Positions 26,027-38,000 of a stretch of 64,000 nucleotides of DNA are shown in pieces. The position numbers and the translations under genes were made by a program. Location of the stretch: NCBI GenBank assembly GCA_022414725.1, contig CM039467.1, forward strand, positions 17,306,011-17,370,010. Direction: 5' to 3'. Origin of the DNA: Microglena sp. YARC. Taxonomy: Eukaryota > Chlorophyta > Chlorophyceae > Chlamydomonadales > Chlamydomonadaceae. The notes beneath the pieces are model-generated. The model worked only from the letters and a program-made list of their open reading frames with translations, made no database searches and was not told the DNA's origin. Numbering within the stretch: position 1 is the first letter of the stretch; every line of letters begins with the position of its first letter.

Positions 26027-29000
26027 CCCCTACACACCTTCAATTCGGTTGAACTCGTCGAAGCAGCCCCATGCACCACACTGAACCAGGCCTGAGAAGA
26101 TGGATGCCCATTGCCTTGTAGTCCAGGCCGTTCACCGCCAGTTGAAGACACACGCCACAGCAGAGCCATGGACTTGCGCGAGATCCTTTGTGTCTCGGTC
26201 TTACCAGTGCCAGCGGGTCCGGCAAGGGGCACCGCCCAAGCGGTAACGACAGCCGCTGTACGTGAGTGCGCGGGGGAAGTGAGGGTGCGTGGGAGAAGTT
26301 AGTGAGTGGTGGGGAAGCTTAGTGAGTGTGGGGGGAAGTGAGGATGGGTGAGGAAAGATAGTGAGTGTGGGGGGAAGTGAGGGTGGGTGAGGAGAAGTTA
26401 TGAGTGTGGGGGAAGTTTCCCCATGTGGGGGAAGTGTAAAAGTGGGAGAGGGGTGAGAGAAGATAGTGAGTAGGAAGAGTGGGGGAGAAGTGAGGTGGGT
26501 GAGGAGAATAGTGAGTGTGGGGGGAAGTGAGTGTGGGGGACAAGTTGAGTGTGGGGGGAAGTTAGTTTAGGTGGGGGAAGTTAGCCTGCACTTAATTTAG
26601 CCTCCACTTAAGTTTAGGGGGTTTAGGGGGTTAGGGTTCAGTGGTTATAGGTTTTGACATAGGTTTTGGGTTAGGGGGTTAGGGTTCAGGGTTTAGGTGG
26701 GTTTAGGGTTTACTTAAAGTGGAGCTTACCTAAATGGAGGCTAAGCTCCCCATATCTTTAGTTGCTCCTCACACCCCATCTCACACCGACCACAGAACAC
26801 ACACCATACCGTACATGCACCATGCACACACCCAGCCAACAGCACAAAACCCAGACATACCCCCCCACCCGCCCACACACACAGCCACATACCTAGACCC
26901 ACACCCACAAAAATACCTAAGTGGAGGCTGAAACCATACCTATAGTTGCTTCCTCACACCCCATCTCCACACTGGCCATAGAACACAACCAATACCATAT
27001 GAACCATGCCCACACTCAGCCAGACAGCAACAAACACACAGCCACAAACCCAGACTCACCCACACACAAGCCACACACACACCTAGACACACAAAATACC
27101 TGAGTGAAGGCTAAACCATACCTGTAGTGAGCGTCATGTAGCAACGGTCGGTGAGGCCGGTGATGACCAGGCGTCCGTTTAGGCCCATGAACTCGTAGCC
27201 GTACTTGAAGGTGCCGGTGCATTGCTTGATGATGATGTCGTCCTGGGGGTTGAGGCGGTCGGGGTTGGAGGGGGGGTCGGGGGGTGATTGTTATACCTGC
27301 TGACGGTCCCAATAGATACATACACGCACAGGCATACACACATACATACATACATGCATACACACGCACTCACAAACAAACATACATACACAAACACCTA
27401 CATAAAAGCATGCACGCACAAACTTATACACACAAACACATACATGCTTACACACAACGCGTACATACCTGCTGACGGTCCCAATAGAAACGCAGCTGGC
27501 TCTCCCAAGCGAACTCCCTTGCATCCATGATGGAGTCCCTTACGAAGTTGTCGACAATGTCACGCGCGTGCACGTCGATGATGATGAGGGTGTTGACCTT
27601 CTTTCGGACCTCGCCAGACAAGTCCGAGCGAACCATGGTGGTGAGCTCTGCCAGCTGGCCCGTCAACTTGGCTGCAAAGTCTTTCATACCGTGCTTGTTG
27701 CCTTCACGCACTCGCCTGTATGGGTTAGGTTGTGGGAGGTGGGTTAGGGAGTGGTGGTGGGGGTTGGGGTAGGGTTTTTGGGGTGGGTTGGGTTTGGGGG
27801 TGGGTTTGGATGGTGGATTTGGATGGGTTGGAGGTGGTGGGTTGAGGATTGGGGGGTGGGTGTGGGTGGTGGGTTGTGGGTGGATTGGGGTGGGGCTTGG
27901 GTGGTAGGCAGGGTGGTGCGGGAATGCCCAGCCAAGTCTGAGCGGACCATGGTGGTGAGCTCTCCCAGCTGGCCCGTCAACTTGGCTGCGAAGTCTTTCA
28001 TACCGTGCTTGTTGTCATCACGCACTCGCCTGAATGAGTGGGAACCCTTGGGTGGTGTGGTGTTGGGGAAGGTGGGTTTGGGATGGTGGGCTTGGGTGTG
28101 GGTGAAGATTGGGTGGTTGGGTAGGGGTTTGGGTGTGGTTGGGAGGTGGGGTGGAGGTTTGGAGATTGGGGTGGGTTTGGAGGTGGGGTGTGGGTTGGTG
28201 GGCTGGGGATTGGTGGTTGGGGTGGGGGATTGGTTGCTTTGGCTAGGTTGGGGTTGAACGAGCGTTTGGGGTTGGGGTGATGGTTCATACCATGCTTATT
28301 GCCATTGCGCACTCGCCTGAACACGTCCTCCGTTTCCCAGGTCCACCAGCATCTGAGAGCCCACCAGGGGTCACCATGCCAAGGTTGTCCCCGATCCCAT
28401 TTGGTTCAGGGTTTGGGTGGGTTGGGTGTGGGATTGGGTGGGTTGGGTTGGCGTTGTGGATGGGGCTGAACGAACAGTTTGGGGTTGGGGGTTCATACCA
28501 ATTATACCATGCGTATTGCCCATTGTTGCACTCGCCTGAACACGTCCTCCGTATCCCAAGTCCACCAGATCTTGGGGGCTGGGGTTGGGTGGGATGGGAT
28601 TGAACAAACAATGGGAGTTGGGGTTTGGTGGTTGGATGGTGGTTTGGTGGGTTGGATGGGTTGGGTTGTGGGTTGGATGGTTGGGTTGGTGGGGTTGGAT
28701 GGGTTGGGTTGGTGGGTTGGATTGGGTTGGTTGGTGGGTTGGATGGTGGGTTGGTGGGTGTGGGTCTGGTGGGTTGGATGGGTGGTTGGGTTGGATGGTT
28801 GGTGGTTGGTTGGTTGGTGGGTTGGATGGGTGGTTGGTGGGTTGGATGGGTTGGTTAGTTTGGGTTGGACCTGGGTTGGGTTGGTGGTTGGATGGGTTGG
28901 GTTGGTGGGTGGATGGGAGCGTTGGTTGGTGGGTTGGGGTTGTACAAACATTTGGGTTTGGGGGTTCATACCAATATACCATGTATTGCCATTGCGCACT

Positions 29001-32000
29001 CGCCTGAACACGTCCTCCGTTTCCCAGGTCCACCAGATCTGAAGCCCCACCAGGGTCACCCATGCCAAGGTTGTCTCCGATCCACTTGGTCCGGGGAGAC
29101 TTGGCGTAATAGAACACCCCCTCCTTGGTGATAGCAAACAGGGTGCGCCGCATTTCGGCCTGCACATTGGTCATCCAAATCTCAACTGCGCCCTCGATGG
29201 GAACAGGCTGACGGAAGTCGAAGGCCTCCTTCTCACTGGATACCATCCCGATCACGGTTTTGGTTGCCCCCTGCCGAAAACTGAGCAGGGCACAGTTGTC
29301 GAAAGAGCTTGAGCATGTGCTCCTGTGAGGTTGGGTGTGTGTGGTGGGTAGGGTGAGTAGGGGTGGGTGAGGTGGGGTATGGTGGGGTGAGTAGGGTGAG
29401 GTGAGGTGGATTGTCGAAGAGCTTGAGCATGTGCTCCTGTGGGGTTGGGTAGGGGTGGACAAATTGCTCACGCCCTTTTAGGAGGTGTGGCGGGCAGCGG
29501 GGTGGGGTGGGGTGGGCAGGGCAGCATGGTTTGGGGGAGGTGTTGGTATGGAGTAGGTCAGCCTTGATCAATATTGGAGGTGCAAATTTGGCGTGGGATG
29601 ATGCTTAGGTGGGAAGGTCCTGGAATGGTCATGATCAACAAAAACCAAATATTGACACGTACCTGGACAGACGTCGCAGGGTCGCTAGTAACCCAGGATG
29701 GAGAGCAGCTCATCATCAGAGATGACGAGGAAGTGATGGACAACACATGATTACGGCACACGCAACAGATGTGGGGTCACTGGCACCCAGGATAGAGGGC
29801 AAGCTTCATCATGAGAGATGTAGAAGAAGCGAGGGACAACCCATTGAGACATACCTGGACAGACGTAGGGTCGCTAGTACCCAGGATGGAGAGCAGCTCA
29901 TCATCAGAGATGAAGAAGAAGCGAGGGACAACACATTGACACACACGCAAACAGATGTGGGGTTCACTGGCACCGAAGGAGAGAGGCAGCTCATCATCAG
30001 AGATGTAGAAGAACGAGGGACAAACCCATTGACACATACCTGGACAGACGTAGGGTCGATTAGTTAATAGTGTAAATGTACCCGGATGGAGAGCAGCTTC
30101 ATCATCAGAGATGAAGAAGAAGCGAGGAAGGCACAGCGTTTGGTGTCTAGGTACTCGACAGGACTCTGGCAAACCTCCAGCTGGTCTGCAGAGGGACTGC
30201 ACGGGGTGGCCAAGCGTCCATCCATGCTGCATGTGTGGTAGGGGAAGCTGAATCAGTGTTTTTATTTCAGATTTCTGTAGTCCAGGTTGAGTAGCCTACA
30301 TGGGCTACTCAACCCTGATCGCAGGATAGTTGCGTAGCCATCGAAAGGCATTTGGCGGAGCGCCAAGCCTGGGTGGGGGCGGGGGGGGGGAGCGCAAAGT
30401 CCTCCTGTGGGGGTGCAGGGGGGGGGAGCGCCAAAGCCCTGGGGCGGAGGCAGGGGGGGCGGGGGGGGCGAGCGCAAAGCCGGGGGGTGCAGGGGGGGGC
30501 GGTGGCCTCAAAGCCTAGCGGGGGGGGGGCAGGGGGGGGGCGGGGGGGGGAGCGCCAAGCCTGGGGGGGGTCCGGGGCGCAGCATGTCCTGATATCGGGG
30601 GTCCAGGGGGGTGTAGCATTCGACGGAATGGCGACGGAATGGCGATGCGTCGTCGAAAAAAGAAACACTGAAGCTGGTCAGCACTTGGGTTTAGGGGGTT
30701 AAGGTTTATGTGGTTTAGGTTAAAGTGGTTGAAGTTTAGGTGGTCTAGGATAAGGTGGTTAAAGTAAGTTCCGGTTTAGGTGTGTTCAGGTGGTAAAGGA
30801 AAATAAATACTGACCACCCTTCCCCTACCTGTATGCGTCTAGCACATTGGTGTTCTTGGCGTTGCGTTCAAAAAGTTTCAGTTTAGGTGTGAAGGTGGTT
30901 TAGGGGTGAAGGAAAAGTTCCGGTTTATGTATGTTTAGGTGGTGAAGGAAAAGTAGTCCTGACCAGCTTCCCCCTACCCGCACTCTTCTAGCACGTTGGT
31001 ACTGAGGCTTGGCGCGTTCGTTCAAGAAGAAAAATATTCCGGTTTAGGTGGATTAGGAAAAGTTCTGGTTTAGGTGTCTTCAGGTGGTAAAGGAAAATAA
31101 GTATTGACCAGCTTCCCCCTACCTGCATGCATCAAGCACGTTGGTGTTCTTGGCGGTGTCGTTCATGATCTTCTGCCAGGCCTTGTCGATGGTGTCGAAG
31201 CGCTTGGCCTCCTGGGGAAGCTGCAGCCGGATGTCGTCCGAGCCGATGAAGATGGACTCGAGGTACATCCACTTCCGCTGCACGAACATCCACACCTCAA
31301 TGCACTCGCCGATGAGAGAGAGCTTCTGCTCCCACGCACGCACGTCCGTCTGGAAGGGCTTGACAAAGGGGATGCCATCATGGACTGTGTAAGTTGAGAC
31401 CCATGTCTTGCCAGTAACACAGTGATGTCGTCGGTGGCCTTGAGCACCCACCCCGTCGTCCCGAGCCCTTCATGTACTTGCCCAGGTCGAACTTCTGCTC
31501 GCGCCAGACCTCCGAGAGCTTCTTGATCTCACTCTCGATGGTCAGCTCTTTCACGGCAGCATTCGTGATGCGCCCAATCTCATCGGCGTACTTGTGCAGC
31601 TGCATAGAGAACATGTTTCCCGAGGGTGGGAAAGTCTTGGGTCCATGTCGAAGTCCTGAGAAGTGACCTCCATCAGTTGGGTCCAATGCCTCTTCCTCAA
31701 TGCTTCGCTCTTCAGCTCCTTCATCAGCGGCAGCGAGTTGAAGAAGCCCTGTATCTCCCGGTCGCAGTTCTCATACACAGGCAGCAGCTTCAAGTGCTTC
31801 AGCTTGTACAGCTTGGCCAGGATCTCCTCAGTGCCTGTCATCATGGTGTATGTGTGTGGTGATGGTGTGGTGGTGGTGGGGATTGGGGTTTGGGGGGGTT
31901 GAGTTGTAGAAGCCCAGGATCTCCCTGTCACAGATCTCATACACCGGCAGCAGCTTCAAGTGCTTCAGCTTGTACAGGTTTGCCAGGATCTCCTCAGTGA

Positions 32001-35000
32001 CCCTGTCATCATGGTGGGGGTAGAGGGCGTTGGTGTGTGTGGGGAGGTGGGGAGGTGCGGGGGGGAGGGTGTGTGTGTGTGTCTGTGGGGGGGGGGGGGG
32101 GGGGGGAGTTGGCCTCCATTCACCTACAAATTATAAAATGTATGATACAGTCCAGGGGCAACCTACAAGGGACTTGCCCTACCTCCAAACATCTAGGAGA
32201 TCGTAGATTAAGCGAAGGCGCTTATCGAAACTAACACTACATGGTGATGAACTGGTCTCCAAAAAAGGTAATGATAACGCCTGGTGGGGCGTGGTATTAA
32301 GGGAACCCGTCGTACGCGGGTAGAGAGCGGTCTTCTACCTCAAATGGGAACAAGCTACCATCGCGGTTAACAACGACCTGCAACGCTTAGGGCGACAGAA
32401 GGGGGAGTCGAACCCCCTACCCTACATCCTCACAGCGACTTGGTGTACCACTACACCAATTGATTCGATGAAAGGGGCTGTGAACTGGTTCCCAATGAAG
32501 TGTAAACCAGAAGTATACGACTAGGGAACGGCAACATGATATCATATGATATCATGTCATCATATGATATTATATGATGCCGGCAGTCTGATTAGGCCAC
32601 AGTTACCATTTAAATACAGTATCATATGATGCAAATTGTATGATATCATATGATATCATAATCACCTTTGGCCAAAATCATATGATATATGCCGATCCCT
32701 ACATATGACAGAGGATCTGAGTACCAGTGACAAATAAATACAGATTTACACACCTGCCATCATCTTGCCCACGTCGAGCTCAGACCACAAGAGGTTTCCA
32801 TTTGGGCTCATAGACTCACGCCTGGTCATAAGGCGTACTATTTATTTATCTACTCACCTGTCATAATCTTGCCCACGTCGAGCTCTGACCACAAGAGGAT
32901 GCCATTGGAGCTCACAGCCTCACGCCTGGTCATAAGGCGTACTATTTATTTATCTACTCACCTGTCATAATCTTGCCCACGTCGAGCTCTGACCACAAGA
33001 GGATGCCATTGGAGCTCACAGCCTCACGCCTGGTCATAAGGCGTACTATTTATTTACTTGCACACCTGTCATAATCTTGCCCACGTCGAGCTCTGACCAC
33101 AAGAGGATGCCATTGGAGCTCACAGCCTCACGCCTGGTCATAAGGCGTACTATTTATTTACTTGCACACCTGTCATAATCTTGCCCACGTCGAGCTCTGA
33201 CCACAAGAGGATGCCATTGGAGCTCATAGCCTCACGCCTGGTCATAAGGCGTACTATTTATTTACTTGCACACCTGTCATAATCTTGCCCACGTCGAGCT
33301 CTGACCACAAGAGGATGCCGTATGACCGAACAGCCTCGGCTTGTAATAAGGCGTACTAGAGATTTATCTACACACCTGTCATCATCTTTCCCACGTCGAG
33401 CTCTGACCACAAGAGGTTGCCGTATGATCGTACTGCCTCGGCTTGTTCAGCATAGACGGCGTACACCGCCGATAGCTTCTTCATGTCCTGCTCTACTGCT
33501 GACAGCAAGGGGTAGGAGGTGATCTCCATGTTAAACAGCTTCTGAGCCAAAACCAGCTGCTCTCGCTGCTTGGTGGCCGTGTCCAGTTCGGTCTGGTACA
33601 CGTGGAGGAGGTCCAGACCAGCAGCTAGCTCGATAGTGGGAAGGCCTGGGCCCCCGGACTTGTACCTGTCGTATAATGCAACATAGAACGTTATGAATGT
33701 ACACATACTTGGTGGCTGTGCCCAGTTCGGTCTGGTACACGTGGAGGAGGTCAAGACCAGCAGCTAGCTCGATAGTGGGAAGGCCTGGGCCCCCGGACTT
33801 GTACCTGTTGTGTAATGCAACATAGAACGTTATGAATGTACATAATGAGCGTTATGAATGAACACATGCTTGGTGGCCGTGTCCAGCTCGGTCTGGTACA
33901 CGTGGAGGAGGTCCAGACCAGCAGCTAGCTCGATAGTGGGAAGGCCTGGGCCCCCGGACTTGCACCTATTGTGTAATGCAACATAGAACGTTATGAATGT
34001 ACACAATGAGCGTTATGAATGAACACATGCTTGGTGGCCGTGTCCAGCTCGGTCTGGTACACGTGTAGGAGGTCCAGACCAGCAGCTAGCTCGATAGTGA
34101 GCAGGCCTGGGCCGCCGGACTTGTACCTGTCGTGTAATGCAACATAGAACGTTATGGTTTGGTTGTTGGCTAGCTCTTTAGTGGGCAGGCCTGGTCTGCC
34201 GGACTTATACCTGTCGTGTAATGCAACATAGAACGTTATGGTTTGGTTGTTGGCTAGCTCTTTAGTGGGCAGGCCTGGTCTGCCGGACTTATACCTGTCG
34301 TGTAATGCAACATAGAACGCTATGAATATACACATAGAGCGGTATGCCTTGGCTAGCAGCTAGCTTGATAGTGAACTGGCCTGGGCTGCCAGACGTGATT
34401 CTATCGTGCAATGCAACATAGAACGTTATGAATATACACATAGAGCGTTATGCTTTGGCTAGCAGCTAGCTTGATAGTGAACAAGCCTGGTCTGTTGGAC
34501 TTTTACCTGCCGTGTAATGTAACATAGAACGTTATGAATATACACGTAGAGCGTTATGCTTTGGCTAGCAGCTAGCTTGATAGTGAACAGGCCTGGGCTG
34601 CCAGATGTGATACTATCGTGCACTGCAAAATAGAACGCTATGAAAATACACATAGAGTGTTATGCTTTGGCTAGCAGCTAGCTTGATGGTGGGCTGGCCT
34701 GGGCACCCATACCACCCATACCACATACACCCACACCTGCACCCATACACCCATACCACATACACCCACACCTGCACCCATACACCCATACCACATACAC
34801 CCACACCTGTCATGCATTGCCTGGGTGTACTCCAAGAAATCTGTCACTTGGGTCCGAGTGGTTTCGGTGAACTTCTTCTTGGTCTCTTCCAGGCTGTAGT
34901 CAACCAGGTCCGCCTCGTCAGCGAGCTCAACCCACTGGTCCCGGATTAACGAAGCATCGGCCAGTTCTGCTGAGCACTGATCCATCTCCTCCGCCTGCGC

Positions 35001-38000
35001 GTACAAGATGCGGGTACGGTACCGCTCCTCCAGGTCACTGTACTTCAGCTCCATGAGCATACTCTCAGAGTGGATGGTGTGAACTGTGTTCAGCACCAAC
35101 TTCAACTCTTCCAGTGTTTCAGGGGTCTTTCGAATCTCAGTTTGGTGGGCTGCGATCCGGTCCCTGAGGGCTGCCAAGGAGGCGATGTCTAGCTCGCGCA
35201 TCGACTGGCCAATGGAGCGTACCCATCCCAGGGCCTCCTCTCGCACCGAGATAGCCAGGGTGTGGCAGGACACTTGGATGAAGTCCTGGTCGTACTCCAT
35301 GGGCTGGGAGGCGATGTCATGAGCCATCTGGGTGGGTGTGGGTGGGTGTGGGTGTAGGTGAGGGTGTGGATGTGGGTAAGGGTGGGGGTGAGTGTGTGTG
35401 GGGGGGTAAGGGTGTGGGTAAGGGTGTGTGTGGCAGGACACTTGAATGAAGTCCTGGTCGTACTTCATGAGCTGGGCGGAAATGTCATGAGCCATCTGGG
35501 TGGGTGTGGGTGTGTGATGTGGGTGTAGGTGTGGGTGAGGGCATGGGTGCAGGTGTGGGTGAGGGGGTGTGGCAAGACACTAGAATGAAGTATCCTCGAA
35601 GGATGCTTAAGTGGGCTCCCTGGTCGTGAACTGGCCCAATACACAGCCCTTTTCAGCCTTTCGTGTTCAATTCCCCCCCACCCCACCCCACCGCATGTTC
35701 ATGTATTAGCCATCACACACCATGCCACAGCCTTTCGTTTTCACTCCCCCCTACCACCCCCACCCCACCCACACATCATCACGCATCACACCACAGAATG
35801 CCACCACACCACGCCACAGAAGGCCTCACCGTAGTGTACTTGGCAAGCTTCTCCTCAAAGGATGAGCATGTGGGCTCCCTGGCTTTGAACTTGTCCAACA
35901 CAGAGCTCTTGCTAGCCTTTCGTTTTCACTCCCCCCTACCACCCCCACCCCACCCACCCATCATCACGCATCACACCACAGAATGCCACCACACCACGCC
36001 ACAGAAGGCCTCACCATAGTGTACTTGGCAAGCTTCTCCTCAAAGGATGAGCATGTGGGCTCCCTGGCTTTTGAACTTGTCCAACACAGAGCTCTTGCTA
36101 GCCTTTCGTTTCACTCCCCCCTACCACCCCACCCCACCCACCCATCATCACGCATCACACCACAGAATGCCACCACACCACGCCACAGAAGGGCTCACCT
36201 TAGTGTACTTGGCAAGCTTCTCCTCAAAGGATGAGCATGTGGGCTCCCTGGCTTTGAACTTGTCTAACACAGAGCTCTTGTCAGTTTTCCACAGTGACTG
36301 GTGGCGCCGCCATGACTCTAGATAGCGATTCACTCCACTGATGGCTTTTTGGATGCTTTGGTTCAGCTGCAGCATGGCCTTGATCACCTGCATGTATAAT
36401 TACACATAAAATGCTGTTGATAGCGCTTCATCTCACTGATAGTGTTCTGGTTTATGGTCAATGGTATGGATTATGGTTTGAGATGGTCAATGGTCGATAT
36501 GGTATGATATGGTCGATGGTCAATGGTCGATATGGTATGATATGGTCAATGGTCAATGGTGGATAGCGATTCACTCCACTGATGGCTTTTTGGATGCTTT
36601 GGTTCAGCTGCCGCATAGCCTTGATCACCTGCACGCAAAATTTAACATAAAATAAACATAAATGCTGTTGATAGCCGTTCATTCCACTGATAGCTCTCTG
36701 GTTCTGCTGCAGCATGGCCTTGATCACCTGCACGTACAATTTAACATAAAATGAACATAAATGCTGTTGATAGCCGTTCATTCCACTGATAGCTCTCTGG
36801 TTCAGCTACAGCATGGCCTTGATCACCTGCTCGTACAATTTAACATAAAATAAACATAAATGCTGTTTATAGCCGTTCATTCCACTGATAGCTCTCTGGT
36901 TCAGCTGCAGCATGGTCTTGATCACCTGTACGTACAAATTAGCATAAAATAAACATAAATGCTGTTTATAGCCGTTCATTCCACTGATAGCTCTCTGGTT
37001 ATGGTCAATGTAATGGGAATGGTCGATATGGTCAATGGTCGATAGGTCGATAGGTCAATAGTCGATAGGTCAATGGTTGATAGAGGTTCACTCCACTGAT
37101 GGCTTTCTGGATGCTCTGATTCAGCTGCAGCATGCCTTGATCAACCTGCACGTTACAATTAAACGTACAAGCCATATGCAGCGTCGCCAGCGACGCGGAA
37201 TATTGGCGGAGTGTGTTGGCAACGGAACGAAAGGTGGCAACGATGGATCTGACCGAAGCGAGTTAGTTACGCGACCGTTGGCTGACGTGTCGGGCTTCAA
37301 GAATTTTTTTGTCAGACAGATCACCTGTACAACTTAAATAAATGCATAAAATTGAATGTGAAATTCAACGTAACATAAGATTGATTGCCTTCTGAATGCT
37401 CAGGTTCAGCTGCGACATGGTCTTGATAAGATACGTTAAATAAAATGTAAAATTAAATTTAAATGCATCATATTACTGTGGGGGTTCTGCGTTGAGGTTA
37501 GGCTTAAGCAATCTCAATATACGGTAATAACTATGTAGTATTCATATTACATTACCGCACATATTTTTACCCCAACTTCATTAGCCAGCGTTCTGAGTTG
37601 AGCCCAAAGAGTACAGCTGCTTTGGAATGCATGTCATGCCAGTTTTCAGACACACTAGCTAGCTTCAGGTTTGGCGTGGGTGGAAGGAGCTGTCTAGAAG
37701 CTGCTACGCGTAGACAAAAAAATAAACAGTGACTATTGCAATAAATAAATCAATACGCCTTATTACGAGGTGTGAGGTTCAGGGGCCAGCCCGTTTGCTT
37801 TCAATGGGGCCAACCACCATTAGGGGGAGGGGCGGGGGGGGGGGGGCGGGGGGGGGGGGGGGGGTTACTAACACACCTGTGGGTTGGCCGCCACGTCCCA
37901 GTAGAAGTTGAACACCACGGGTTCATCATCTTCACTGGTACCACGCTGCTCAGGAGTCTCGATGGAGGTCCCATCCATCCAGCGAACAAAGGGCTTGGAG

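Noticed and set aside
24320..26040. C-runs as assembly gap filler
   Set aside because: Runs vary in length and are broken by real, diverging exon edges, so they are probably genuine, though exact lengths are not trustworthy.
28371..29471. 366-residue minus-strand open frame rich in Asn/Pro/Thr
   Set aside because: It is GGTTGGGTGG repeat read in frame, joining two exon 18 echoes through intron 18. Not a separate gene.
32380..32470. Functional tRNA gene
   Set aside because: A and B boxes and T stem are present, but no anticodon stem-loop and only about five of seven acceptor pairs form.
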